Shown one piece after another: positions 16,912 through 25,600 of a DNA stretch of 64,000 nt. The notes under the pieces were generated by a model. The model did not search any database and was not told the origin of the DNA. It worked only from the letters and a program-made list of their open reading frames with translations. Each line of letters starts with the position of its first letter. The first letter of the stretch is position 1. The position numbers and the translations under genes are program-made. The stretch comes from Pseudomonas sp. ICMP 561 (GTDB taxonomy: Bacteria > Pseudomonadota > Gammaproteobacteria > Pseudomonadales > Pseudomonadaceae): the NCBI RefSeq assembly GCF_002699985.1, contig NZ_LKBT01000070.1, positions 1 through 64,000 of the forward strand, in the 5' to 3' direction.

Positions 16912-17214
16912 TTATCTTTCGAGTTTGTCGAGCGCTTCGTTGAGGCCCGAGATTGCAGATAGCGCCCACACGTGGTGCTGCTCTGTACTGTGCCCGACAG
17001 TGATGTCGTATCCGAGCATCGCTGATGCGTGAGCGCGCAGCCGTTCGATGTTTTCGGCAGCGTATGGAGCGCGCTCCTTAAAATACTCATCCAGTCCTTT
17101 CGTGAGGATAGATATCGCGCTGAATGCCGCAGCATGCAGAAACAGGTCGTCTGTCCCGCGTGCAGCGCTGAGAAGATCCTCTATTTTGTTGAGAGCCTGT
17201 TTCGGGTTAATCAT
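16912..17214 (-). CDS. Hypothetical protein
   Basis: A 100-residue protein, MINPKQALNKIEDLLSAARG at the start, predicted largely alpha-helical and soluble with no signal peptide or transmembrane segment. I do not recognise the family. It is the first gene of the accessory region beyond the tRNA block. Codon use looks ordinary for the genome. Confidence 0.55.
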   Translation of the reverse strand: MINPKQALNKIEDLLSAARGTDDLFLHAAAFSAISILTKGLDEYFKERAPYAAENIERLRAHASAMLGYDITVGHSTEQHHVWALSAISGLNEALDKLER

Positions 17215-17299
17215 CAGTAACCTCGATCAATAAGGATTGGGTGAAGCCAGAAGCTGCTACTCGACCTGCATGACTGCCACTGGCATTCCGTCCCTATGT

Positions 17300-17590
17300 T
17301 TAGTGCCAGGAGGCCTGAATGGCTGCGTCGAACAGAGGGCCCGTGATCCGGCGGTCACTGTATTCGCTGACGAAATAATTGATTCGGTTAGCCAGGTGCT
17401 GAATGGATAGCCAGCCCAGGCCATGGTAGTCCCGCAATTCCTCGTCGTTGAGCTTAATCAGGGATTCGTAACTCAAGAAGGACGCCTCGCAGTTGACGAG
17501 GACATAGATTGAGCCATCTCCCGCGCGAAGAAGCTGCCAGTAGCCATCCGTAATGTGATGTGTCGCAGGCGTCAGGTGAATCAGATCCAT
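17300..17590 (-). CDS. Hypothetical protein
   Basis: A 96-residue acidic protein rich in aromatic residues (GYWQLLRAGDGSIYVLVNCE, DYHGLGWLSIQHLANRINYF). No signal peptide and no recognised domain. It runs in the same direction as the 100-residue gene at 16912-17214. The following 17591-18364 stretch contains only short frames on both strands, none with a convincing start; I see no supported gene there. Confidence 0.5.
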   Translation of the reverse strand: MDLIHLTPATHHITDGYWQLLRAGDGSIYVLVNCEASFLSYESLIKLNDEELRDYHGLGWLSIQHLANRINYFVSEYSDRRITGPLFDAAIQASWH

Positions 17591-18364
17591 GTTTGATTTT
17601 CGTCCGTTACCTTGTAGCGACTCACCATAACATGGCTGCGAGCGACGATCCTGTAGTGTCCGCTCCTGGCCCGAAGGTGGACGTTTTTTAACCTGTTCAT
17701 CGCTCGAAATGTGCTCGCGCCATGACCAGTCGTCTGAATCTAAGAAATTCGAGTGCAGAGTCCGTTTTTTGTGGTCTCAGTTGTTTCATTTTTAAGAAAA
17801 AACCAAAAATGGTCCTTAAAAGAAAATTTGCTGAAGACAGCCGGGACCTTTTATCCCAGCTCAACCTTGCCACGGCGGAAATGATGTCATTGCCGATCAG
17901 TAGCATTGGCAGCTGCGAGTGGCGGATTGCTCAATCACGCCAGGAGCAGGCGTTTTTGAGGTGGCACTGCTACATAAGCAATGAAAATGTAGTGAGGCTC
18001 AAAGAGCCTCGCTTAGCCACCGCATGCGTGGCCTGATTTTAAAAACGGCTCTGATGCGCACAAGCATTTCTGCATCTGGTACGCGCTGATGGCGTGCGCC
18101 GGACTGGCGCGAATGCTGAGGCGGTCCGAGAGGTATAACTCCACCGTAGCGGCCTTTGGATTGGTTACCGCTGGGTAGGGTGGTCACGTCTCTCAGATGC
18201 ATTTTTTGCAGAAAGTGCATTTCAATCGTTTCAGGCGCACGCCTGATTCGCGGGGTTGTTCCAAGAATCTCGCCCCCATATCGCACTTTTCTTGATTTTC
18301 CCGATCTATGTCTGTCCCGACCGCGCTGATTTCCCGCGCGGACAGCGAATCAGACCTGGTGCCG

Positions 18365-19114
18365 ATGGATCGCACGTTACCTGCATGTTTCATTCGATGG
18401 ATGCGCCAGCCGCTCGTGCTGGCGGTGGTTTTTCTGCTGGGTGTCTGCGGTTGTAGCCAGCAGCAGGGCCGCGATATCGCAAATCAATTCAGCAAAGGCA
18501 AACCTGACGAGATCTTCCAGACCAGCGTTGACCGTATGGCTACGTTAGGCATGCACGATAATCTGCAAAGTCTGTATTTGCTGATGAACAAGCTTTACAT
18601 GCGCAATCCTGCCCAGTGGCGTCAATCGGGCTATACCGATGAGGTCAGTGCTGCGCGGGCGATTCGTCAGGCCATCGAACAGCGTCAGCCGTTGCCGGCT
18701 CTTGGGGATCGCCGTGACTTGGCGGCGCTGAGTTATTCCTTGAGTCCGGAGTTTCGCGGCGACCGTGTGGGCGCATTCATCTACGCCATTGGCAGCATGC
18801 TGATCACCGCGCACGGTGGTCGCACCGAGTTTTATGTGACGGACTCCATCAATCCGCAGTTTGTCAGCAATGCCGCGCGCAATATCGAAAAAGCCACCTG
18901 GCTGCTCAGCCAGCGTCAGGATGCCAATGGCGTCCTGTTGCTGTTTTCCAACGAGATATCCGACCAGACCAGTAACCTGAGTTTCGCCGTGGAGTTTGGC
19001 AAGATAGTCGCCCGGCTGGATTTGCTGGCGCAGATTCTGGATGAGCGTTACCGGCGTATCGGTCTCAATTACGCGCAAAGTTTATTGCTGATGAACTTTC
19101 TGCCGGTGCAGTAG
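18365..19114 (+). CDS. Conserved Pseudomonas lipoprotein of unknown function
   Basis: A protein of about 249 residues with a lipoprotein-type signal: hydrophobic LVLAVVFLLGVCGC ending at a Cys, followed by SQQQG. The remainder is soluble, with alpha-helical stretches (DEIFQTSVDRMATLGMHDNLQSLYLL). The start is uncertain: ATG codons at 18308, 18365 and 18401 are in frame, and the shorter ones give a more plausible signal. It converges with the lipoprotein gene at 19146 across a small hairpin (CCGGGCTG/CAGCCCGG near 19122-19142). I do not know its role; an envelope function is likely. Confidence 0.75.
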   Translation: MDRTLPACFIRWMRQPLVLAVVFLLGVCGCSQQQGRDIANQFSKGKPDEIFQTSVDRMATLGMHDNLQSLYLLMNKLYMRNPAQWRQSGYTDEVSAARAIRQAIEQRQPLPALGDRRDLAALSYSLSPEFRGDRVGAFIYAIGSMLITAHGGRTEFYVTDSINPQFVSNAARNIEKATWLLSQRQDANGVLLLFSNEISDQTSNLSFAVEFGKIVARLDLLAQILDERYRRIGLNYAQSLLLMNFLPVQ

Positions 19115-19145
19115 TGATCCGGGCTGTTATGCAGCCCGGCAATAC

Positions 19146-19580
19146 TTACTTGGCAGGCATATTTTTCAATAGCTCATCAAGCACGGGCGCCATCTTGGTT
19201 TCCGTCCCTTGCCACTTCATCATCGACAAGCCGCCTTTCCCCCGCAGGTAGTAATGCGCGGCCCCCAATCGACGTTTTTCGCTGTCCCATATCTCCAGAT
19301 CTGCGCTGGACAGATACGGCACGATATCCCAGGTGCGATACGCGACATACGTCAGCCGGTAGGCGCAGCTGGCTGGCACCTGGGTATAGACCTCGGAGCT
19401 GATACCGCGGTCCGAGAGCCCGCGTTGCACCACCGGGACAAAATCCGTAACCAGCACTTTGGGATTCTGCTCAATGCAGATATTCGTCGGGCGCACCGTA
19501 AGCGGCTCGACTTCAATCGACGTGCAGCCACTCAATACGCCCAGTCCTGCGAGTACAAAACCACTTGCCAATGCCTTCAT
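19146..19580 (-). CDS. Sbal_3080-type lipoprotein
   Basis: A 144-residue lipoprotein: signal MKALASGFVLAGLGVLSGC with lipobox LSGC and mature start CTSIEVEPL. The body (KVLVTDFVPVVQRGLSDRGIS, TYVAYRTWDIVPYLSSADLEIWD, LGAAHYYLRGKGGLS) matches my memory of the Sbal_3080 lipoprotein family, of unknown function. The ATG at 19580 is used because it starts the signal peptide and has GAAGGA upstream; the longer frame to 19775 adds an unrelated N-terminus. Confidence 0.75.
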   Translation of the reverse strand: MKALASGFVLAGLGVLSGCTSIEVEPLTVRPTNICIEQNPKVLVTDFVPVVQRGLSDRGISSEVYTQVPASCAYRLTYVAYRTWDIVPYLSSADLEIWDSEKRRLGAAHYYLRGKGGLSMMKWQGTETKMAPVLDELLKNMPAK

Positions 19581-19799
19581 CAAAACCGGTTCCTTCCTGG
19601 AGTGCAAACCCCTATTGGTGGGGTGCTTCAAAGTAATACGCCGCATGAGTTCGCGGCGGGGCGGCATAGTGCCATGTCTGCTCTGGGTAGAATAGGGCGG
19701 CGAGGTTAAATAGACATTTCGTGTAAACGTGAACCTGACAATCCAGTAATATGCGCACTGCTTGTAGGCCGCCAACCTTGCCCCATGGAATGGACCCTT

Positions 19800-20432
19800 A
19801 TGATCGACTTTTCGGTAGCGTTACTTTTTGCAGGTGCTTGCCTTGCGCTCACCCTGACACCCGGCCCGGACATGTTGTTGATCGCATCCCGGAGCATGAG
19901 TCAGGGCAGGGCATCGGGATTTGTTTCGCTGGCGGGCATTCAGGCAGGGACTTATTGTCATGCGCTGGCAGCGGCCTTGGGACTGTCACAGTTACTGATT
20001 GCTGTGCCCACTGCTTACGATGTTGTCCGATTCGCAGGTGCCGCCTATCTGGCATTTCTCGCATGGAAGGCTTTTACCAGTACCGCCTCGCCGCTTGTGG
20101 CCAGCGGAAGTCTCGCGTCGACACCGCTTGCCCGCATCTTTCGTCAAGGATTATTCACCAATCTGCTTAATCCCAAAATGGCACTGTTCGTTCTGGCTCT
20201 GTTTCCACAATTCGTCGATCCAACTAAAGGATCGGTGATTGCCCAGATGCTGATATTCGCGACCATCCTGAACGTCATTGGTTTGTTCGTGAACGGTTCC
20301 GTGATCGTCCTGGCGAGTAAGTTAGGGAGCAAACTTTCAGCAAATGCCCGGATTGCGAAGGCGCTTAATCAACTTCTGGGCGCCGTGTTTATCGGCCTGG
20401 CTTGTCGATTGGCGCTGGTGTCCGACAAGTAA
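19800..20432 (+). CDS. LysE/RhtB-family amino-acid exporter
   Basis: An inner-membrane protein of about 210 residues with six hydrophobic segments and the family motif LTLTPGPDMLLIASRSMSQG in the first loop, plus LFTNLLNPKMALFVLALFPQF. RhtB/LysE members export amino acids and derivatives; the substrate cannot be read. An in-frame ATG at 19785 is an alternative start. Confidence 0.85.
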   Translation: MIDFSVALLFAGACLALTLTPGPDMLLIASRSMSQGRASGFVSLAGIQAGTYCHALAAALGLSQLLIAVPTAYDVVRFAGAAYLAFLAWKAFTSTASPLVASGSLASTPLARIFRQGLFTNLLNPKMALFVLALFPQFVDPTKGSVIAQMLIFATILNVIGLFVNGSVIVLASKLGSKLSANARIAKALNQLLGAVFIGLACRLALVSDK

Positions 20433-20481
20433 GCGATATGCGCATATACCTATAACCCGGCTAAATCGAGGGGCGACAGCG

Positions 20482-21381
20482 CTAGTTTGCCAGGCTGTCG
20501 TCCCGCATATTCTCCACGTCAGTCAGAAGCGTTGGCCCTTGTGGATTCCATTGCAAGACCTCTCTGGTCCGGGTGCTGGAAGCGGACATGTCTTTACTGA
20601 CGAAAGGGTTTAGCCAGCCAAAATGAGCGGCTGCGTTTTCGGCTTGCACAGCAACTAACGGCAGCCGCCACTTATGGGCGATCATCTCCGCGATACTTCT
20701 GAACGAAACAGACTCTTCAGCGGTGGCGTGATAGCGCGACCCTGATTCCTGCCTTTCCAGGGAAAGCCGATATAGCTGCGCCGTGTCGTCGATATGCGTT
20801 GCGGACCAGCTATTGAGTGCGCCTTCGATATAGGCAGATATTCCAGTCTTGCGGGCTAACTCAATGACTTCCGTTACCAGGCCCTGCTTTCTGGTGTCGT
20901 GAATCTGGGAAAGGCGCATGACTGAGACATTAACCCCGCGCTGATACAGTTCAAGTCCCGCCAGTTCCGAGGCCACCCTTGGGTTGGGATGGTCAGGATT
21001 AAAACAGTGCTCGAGCGCTTTTTGCCCGGGCACTGCCGAACCCATTGCCGTGCTTGAGGTAATGATCAGCGGGCGGTCGCTGCCTTCGAGCGCTGCACCG
21101 AGAGCAAGGATTGCACGTCGATCTTTCTGGCAGTTTTCCACGAAGTTCGCAAAGTTGTGATCGAAGGCGGTATGGATTACGCCATCGCATTCACCAGCGG
21201 CATGTTGCAAGCTGTGCAGGTCTTCGATATCTCCCCTGTAAGCCTGCGCACCTATTGCTGTCAGCGCTTGCCTGCCTGACTCGGAACGCGTCAGCCCTAT
21301 TACCTGATGCCCTGATGCAATGAGATCCGCAGCGACATGGGAGCCAATAAACCCTGTTGAACCGGTTATAAAAATACGCAT
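20482..21381 (-). CDS. NAD-dependent epimerase/dehydratase-family (extended SDR) protein
   Basis: A 299-residue SDR protein with the N-terminal NAD(P)-binding motif FITGSTGFIGSHVA. It resembles atypical SDRs annotated as NAD(P)-dependent oxidoreductases acting on small aldehydes or sugars. The canonical YxxxK is not obvious. The start is at 21381 (MRIFITG). It is divergent from the MmyB-type regulator at 21479, which probably controls it: the two starts are under 100 bases apart. Confidence 0.82.
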   Translation of the reverse strand: MRIFITGSTGFIGSHVAADLIASGHQVIGLTRSESGRQALTAIGAQAYRGDIEDLHSLQHAAGECDGVIHTAFDHNFANFVENCQKDRRAILALGAALEGSDRPLIITSSTAMGSAVPGQKALEHCFNPDHPNPRVASELAGLELYQRGVNVSVMRLSQIHDTRKQGLVTEVIELARKTGISAYIEGALNSWSATHIDDTAQLYRLSLERQESGSRYHATAEESVSFRSIAEMIAHKWRLPLVAVQAENAAAHFGWLNPFVSKDMSASSTRTREVLQWNPQGPTLLTDVENMRDDSLAN

Positions 21382-21478
21382 GATCGAATTCTCTATGTGC
21401 TGATTCGATACAGTGCGCTTAAGCTGCATCCTGTAAAAGCAGGGACATTATCAGGGTATAAATACTACTGGGATAAAT

Positions 21479-22312
21479 ATGCCGGACCCGTCGAATAAGG
21501 CGCTTGGACTTTACTTGAAAGATTGCCGGGGTCGTATTGATCCCTCAGCTCTTGGATTACCGACAGGCCGACGCCGTACGCCCGGTCTACGTCGTGAGGA
21601 AGTCGCGGCCCGGGCAAACATCAGCCCAACCTGGTATACGTGGCTTGAGCAAGGGCGGGGCGGTAGCCCGTCTGCCCAGGTGTTGAACCGGATTGTCGAA
21701 AGTCTTTTGTTAACCGACTCCGAGCGAGAGCACGTTTTCCTGCTCGCTTTCGGACACCCGCCAGAAGTGGTTTACAAACCATCTGAGGGTGTTACACCCC
21801 GGCTGCAACGTCTGTTGGACAGTTTCGAGACCAGCCCGGCCATTATCAAAAGCGCGACATGGGATGTGCTTGCCTGGAACCGTGCCGCAGCGACAGTACT
21901 CACCGACTACGGGACATTGCCGGTTGAACAGCGCAATATCCTGCGGCTGATTTTCTGCAGCCCGAAGATCCGCGCGGGTCAACTTGACTGGGAAGCAACG
22001 GCCAGGTTTGTGGTCGGTGCATTCAGGGCAGATGCGATTCGTGCCGGTGCCCATTCCGAAGTCATCAGGCTTGTAGAGGAGCTCTGTGCACTAAGCCCTG
22101 AGTTTGCTTCGTTCTGGCGTGACAATGATGTGCGTGTCCATGGCGACGGAATCAAACGCCTGCGCCACGAAACCCTCGGATTGATCGAGCTCGAATATTC
22201 CGGCTTTGCTGTAGAAGGGCGCCCAGACCTGGGCATGATTGTTTACAGCCCTATGACGACGGCGGATGCCGACCGGATCCGTGCACTTATTCAAGCTTCG
22301 GGAGCCAACTGA
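21479..22312 (+). CDS. XRE regulator with MmyB-like ligand-binding domain
   Basis: A 277-residue regulator: N-terminal helix-turn-helix (LPTGRRRTPGLRREEVAARANISPTWYTWLEQGR) and a C-terminal PAS-like MmyB domain (residues about 105-270; TWDVLAWNRAAATVL, HETLGLIELEYSGFAVEG). In related proteins the domain binds lipid-like or hydrophobic ligands. Divergent orientation from the SDR gene suggests it represses that gene. Confidence 0.88.
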   Translation: MPDPSNKALGLYLKDCRGRIDPSALGLPTGRRRTPGLRREEVAARANISPTWYTWLEQGRGGSPSAQVLNRIVESLLLTDSEREHVFLLAFGHPPEVVYKPSEGVTPRLQRLLDSFETSPAIIKSATWDVLAWNRAAATVLTDYGTLPVEQRNILRLIFCSPKIRAGQLDWEATARFVVGAFRADAIRAGAHSEVIRLVEELCALSPEFASFWRDNDVRVHGDGIKRLRHETLGLIELEYSGFAVEGRPDLGMIVYSPMTTADADRIRALIQASGAN

Positions 22313-22391
22313 TCCGCTGGCGCTGTGACCAACAATTTGAACTGCCGCGCCCTCAAGCTGCCAAAACAGCACCCACCATGAGGACAGTGAA

Positions 22392-22508
22392 ATGACTGAC
22401 GAAAAGAAAGAACCGCCAAAGGATGACACACCCGCGCATTCCACCAAGGAAGAGCGTGAGCGTCTGAAGGATTTCAATAAGGGTGGTATTCCGCCAGGCG
22501 CTTGTTGA
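22392..22508 (+). CDS. Small hydrophilic protein
   Basis: A 38-residue frame beginning MTDEKKEPPKDD and ending NKGGIPPGAC. It is highly charged, without signal or hydrophobic segment; GAGGACAG lies just upstream of the ATG. A hairpin (CGCTATTCGCG/CGCGAATAGCG, 22525-22560) follows and could terminate it. Similar short proteins occur in pseudomonads, but I cannot assign a function. Confidence 0.5.
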   Translation: MTDEKKEPPKDDTPAHSTKEERERLKDFNKGGIPPGAC

Positions 22509-22585
22509 GAGACCAGCGCTTAATCGCTATTCGCGACTGTCTCCGGGCGCGCGAATAGCGATGGTCTGATGATCTTCGTGTGGGA

Positions 22586-22828
22586 CTAACGAGGCTCTTC
22601 GACAGGTTCCCGAGTAATTCGGCCGGCTTTTACCTCATCTGCAAAGCTGAGAAGGTTCGCTTCGGAAGCTTCATAGTTATTGACGATTTCCCTTATGGCA
22701 TCAGCTTCCGTCTGATTGCCGGTAGCCTCTAAATCCTGAGCTTTTTTGTGCAGGTCTGCGGAAGACCACTTGAGCAGAAACGCTGCCGATATAAGTGCAT
22801 CCCGAAGTTCCTGATTATCCTTGGTCAT
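22586..22828 (-). CDS. Hypothetical protein
   Basis: An 80-residue soluble, mainly helical, charged protein (MTKDNQELRDALISAAFLLK). A GGACC stretch lies upstream of the ATG. No recognised domain. The hairpin at 22525-22560 lies just beyond its stop and may serve as terminator for both convergent genes. Confidence 0.6.
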   Translation of the reverse strand: MTKDNQELRDALISAAFLLKWSSADLHKKAQDLEATGNQTEADAIREIVNNYEASEANLLSFADEVKAGRITREPVEEPR

Positions 22829-23008
22829 GCCTGTCTGGTCCTTTCAAAGTCGACCTCTATGGTTAAGAGGGCGGAGACGCGCCGAATTGTATTTTGAATA
22901 GGCGCTCGATATTTAGTGAGAAAAGGCTGAGTCGCGGCTGAGGTCGGATCGATGCAATTCAGCCTGGATACCGTATTGGATCAACAAGGTCGTCGAGGCC
23001 CGGAAACA

Positions 23009-23125
23009 ATAAGGGCTCACGCCAGAAACCTGTGTAAGCCCTTGATTTAAAATGCTGTCCCGAGCTGTTGTCGTATCGGCAGCCCGGGTCGAGGCATTCT
23101 AAGTCCCGGTCTAATCGTTTGACAA
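23009..23125 (-). pseudogene. Decayed tRNA-Leu copy with its terminator
   Basis: Read on the minus strand, this stretch aligns over about 110 bases with the 3' two-thirds of intact tRNA-Leu(UAA) at 32476-32561 and its terminator. Shared blocks include GGGACTTA..AAT.CCTCG (anticodon region), AGCTCGGG.CA (acceptor end), ATCAAGGGCTTAC and GGTTTCTGGCGT. The cloverleaf is destroyed. It looks like one boundary of an element integrated at tRNA-Leu, or a dead duplicate. Confidence 0.7.
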
Positions 23126-23178
23126 TCATAATGAAAAATATAAATAAACCCGAGTGATGGCGGGGTTCCGCCTCTGGT

Positions 23179-23442
23179 TCAGAGGTCCTTTTTGATCTCT
23201 TTGTCGATGTGCTTGTCGGCCTTGTGCCGCTCTTTGTCATCATGTTTGGCGCCTTTATCTACCTCGTCGGCGTCGTGCTTCACACCTTTATCCAGTTCCT
23301 TTCCATCGTGCTCGACGCCCTTGTCCAGTTCACGATTATCATGCCGAATGCCTTTTTCCAGTTCGCTCTCAGCGAAGGCGAGCGGTACTGCCGTGCCCAC
23401 CAGGAAGACAGCCGTTATTGCCGACAGAATGAATTTGCTCAT
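23179..23442 (-). CDS. Secreted charged 11-residue-repeat protein (LEA-like)
   Basis: An 87-residue protein with a clear signal peptide (MSKFILSAITAVFLVGTAVPLAFA), then about five tandem 11-residue repeats of the form ELDKGVxHDxx. The mature part is almost entirely charged and should be helical. Eleven-residue charged repeats recall LEA group 3 desiccation-protection proteins; this is an analogy, not a family assignment. Periplasmic location follows from the signal. The start at 23442 gives the signal peptide; 12 upstream codons were excluded. Confidence 0.7.
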   Translation of the reverse strand: MSKFILSAITAVFLVGTAVPLAFAESELEKGIRHDNRELDKGVEHDGKELDKGVKHDADEVDKGAKHDDKERHKADKHIDKEIKKDL

Positions 23443-23676
23443 TATCTTTCCCCTAAGCGTGAAAAACTGATCCCTCATGGATCATCAGTTTCGAGCATAG
23501 GCCAGGGATATAGGGCCTTCAAGTTGCGCGACCAAGCGTTCGGCGTGACTACCAAGCAGTGGATCTGTAGAAGAAAGGAGCAGCAGTCCCCGCCACTCTG
23601 GCTGTCAGAATCAAGCCAGGCCGGTTGAATTGTCGGCGGCTCTCCCTGTCAGTTTTTCTTTTAGGGAGGAACGCTC

Positions 23677-23859
23677 ATGGCAGTCACACTGAAAATGCTC
23701 AAAGGCGAGGAAATCCCAAGCGAGCATCGCCGCCCGGATCTAGAGGCCCTGATCGAAGTGAAAAGTCACGACGGATCGCTTCATTATCTGGAGTCAGAAG
23801 AAGAGGCGGCGAATCTGGTTGTGGATTTGCACAAGGAAGATCAAGAGGAGGGCGGCTGA
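23677..23859 (+). CDS. Small conserved acidic protein
   Basis: A 60-residue acidic protein (MAVTLKMLKGEEIPSEHRRP...) with a strong AGGGAGGA ribosome-binding site 7 bases upstream. No signal or membrane segment. I do not recognise the family. Confidence 0.6.
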   Translation: MAVTLKMLKGEEIPSEHRRPDLEALIEVKSHDGSLHYLESEEEAANLVVDLHKEDQEEGG

Positions 23860-23886
23860 CAAAGACGCTAAATGCCAGGCAAAGAA

Positions 23887-23912
23887 AAGCCCGCGATGGG
23901 GGAAAGCGGGCC
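23887..23912 (-). terminator. Terminator hairpin
   Basis: GCCCGC and GCGGGC arms around an 11-base loop; on the minus strand it is followed by TTTTCTTT. It lies about 90 bases downstream of the gene ending at 24001. Confidence 0.6.
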
Positions 23913-24000
23913 AAGGCCTGATAGAGCCTGCGATTAGATTACGAGGCTCTATGTGAAAACGTTGTGAAGAATGACTGGTTCAGCGCAAGAATTTGCTGTT

Positions 24001-24300
24001 TTATCTGCTCTCCATGTTGAAAACCAAAACACGATAATAAGCCGCCAGCCAGCCAATTCCGGTCCATCCCGACAGCAGATTAAGCTTGAAGATTGAATTG
24101 CTGATTTCAAGCCTGTGAGAGATGGCGTAGAGGTAAGGGTAGAAATACAGCCCGACAGCGCTGGTGATGAACAAAAGGTTTGCGGTAGTAGCCCCCAGGC
24201 CTTCGCCATTTCGACACAAGTAGCTGAGCGTAAGTAGAAGTATCAGCAGGGCCAAGTTGAAGATATGCATCCAAAGCGCCTTATAAAGTGATCGTCGCAC
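24001..24300 (-). CDS. Superinfection-immunity-like small membrane protein
   Basis: A 99-residue protein with hydrophobic segments at about residues 9-28 and 40-60 and a conserved-looking LNLLSGWTGIGWLAAYYRV near the C-terminus. That last motif is the hallmark of the Imm_superinfect family (T4 Imm-like proteins that block DNA injection of later phages), although many bacterial members have no tested role. It sits within the putative tRNA-Leu element. Confidence 0.6.
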   Translation of the reverse strand: MRRSLYKALWMHIFNLALLILLLTLSYLCRNGEGLGATTANLLFITSAVGLYFYPYLYAISHRLEISNSIFKLNLLSGWTGIGWLAAYYRVLVFNMESR

Positions 24301-24485
24301 AGGTAGAGGCGTTATGACATCACTATGGGCGTGCGGTGCAGATAACCCGGCTCTAAAAGAATCTATCGGGTCGATAGACTGAATGAAAAAGCCCGGTGCT
24401 TGGCGGGTCTACTTGAAGACGGGAAATAAATCGGCGTTGGATTGTCTACTCTTGACCAAACTACTGAGCCAGTGGAGTACGCACG

Positions 24486-24743
24486 ATGTATCTAAAACCA
24501 GACATCCAGCGAATTTTTGAAACAGCGTTCTTGCCCTCGAGGTGCGAATGCGTCATCGGTGCAAACGACTGCTTCTCGTTGAAGCTCATCAATCCCCAAT
24601 CGGGCGATATCGAGTTGTATCTTGCGGCGGTGCCTTTGGCTGAGCTTTCCACCAGCAGATCCATCGCCAGGTTGGTGCTCTCATTGAGAGAGCAAAGAGA
24701 CCTTATGGGCAAGATGGACCTGTCCATGAAGCGACTGGCGTAG
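24486..24743 (+). CDS. DUF1652-like protein
   Basis: An 85-residue protein with the pattern of the Pseudomonas DUF1652 family: FLPSRCECVIGANDCFSLKLINPQSGDIELYLAAVPLAELSTSRSIARLVLSLR. Function unknown. Hairpins with T-runs on the minus strand flank it (about 24390-24415 and 24750-24773). Confidence 0.7.
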   Translation: MYLKPDIQRIFETAFLPSRCECVIGANDCFSLKLINPQSGDIELYLAAVPLAELSTSRSIARLVLSLREQRDLMGKMDLSMKRLA

Positions 24744-24749
24744 AGCAGG

Positions 24750-24773
24750 CACGAAAAGCCCGCCGGAGGGCCA
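24750..24773 (-). terminator. Terminator after the DUF2388-like gene
   Basis: On the minus strand, a GC-rich hairpin (GGCCC...GGCGGGC) followed by TTTTC, directly after the stop at 24775. Confidence 0.5.
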
Positions 24774-24774
24774 A

Positions 24775-25077
24775 TCAGTAGTTTGCAGCAATGGCCTGAG
24801 CCAGTTGAAGGTCAGACATCAGAGTCAGAGGCTGGCTGGCAGTCGAGCGGTAGTGCTGAACAGCCTGTTCAAACTGCGCACCACGGATATCGCCATCTGA
24901 GCCAATAAAAGCCAGAGCGTCGTCACGGGCAGGCGTGAAAAAATCAGCGATTTTTTCGGATGACATTAAGGTCACCAAAGACGTCCCGACCGTACTTAAA
25001 CGGATGTATTCAGCGGCCTCTACCTGAGCGCCGGTCAAGGTTGCCAGAGCTATTACCACAGCCTTCCATGAGTTCAT
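24775..25077 (-). CDS. DUF2388-like secreted protein
   Basis: A 100-residue protein with a signal peptide (MNSWKAVVIALATLTGAQVEA, cleaved near EAAEY). The mature part has the DUF2388 pattern: DDALAFIGSDGDIRGAQFEQAVQHYR and a C-terminal LQLAQAIAANY. The family is common in Pseudomonas, usually several copies per genome, with no established role. Confidence 0.75.
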   Translation of the reverse strand: MNSWKAVVIALATLTGAQVEAAEYIRLSTVGTSLVTLMSSEKIADFFTPARDDALAFIGSDGDIRGAQFEQAVQHYRSTASQPLTLMSDLQLAQAIAANY

Positions 25078-25408
25078 TCTTCAATACGTCCATTGCATTT
25101 TTTTGGGATGGCACAATAGCATGAGGTGGTAATTACAAGATACGAAAAGCCTGGTGCCTGGCTGGGCCCACAGACACACACTTTACAACTCGTATCATTG
25201 CGCTGGAGGGACCACCTTGATCATGAAACCGGCGAGAAAGCGCGGTGTAGCACTGGCATGGTGAGTTGTATGATCGTGCAAGCGCATCCTGGCTGACCAG
25301 TTTCACTTGCCTGAGCACACGGCTTTCAAAGGTCAGGGCGACTCATTCGGGGAGGGTGCCGGGCTATGAGGTGTGTCACCTCGAATTGATCACTACGTGC
25401 TGAGGCTA

Positions 25409-25447
25409 TTTGCAGGTTTGCAGGTTTGCAGGTTTGCAGGTTTGCGG
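25409..25447. repeat. Tandem 8-base repeat
   Basis: Almost five consecutive copies of tttgcagg in an otherwise non-coding 520-base stretch (25078-25600) between the DUF2388-like gene and the PhzF gene. No other gene is supported there. Confidence 0.9.
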
Positions 25448-25600
25448 AGAGCTTTGAGCTTGGGAGATTAAGGTGCTGCGACCGCTTGGAGATACTCGGC
25501 ACTATCACCCTGACCTACGCAGCTCACGATTGAGGTTTGAAAGTTTGGCCGTATGTCTGACTGCACAAGACATGTCCGGCGCAAGCTCAGGATCATTTGG

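Noticed and set aside
17722..18036. 104-codon plus-strand frame
   Set aside because: No ribosome-binding site, low-complexity start and overlapping frames on the other strand; no domain recognised.
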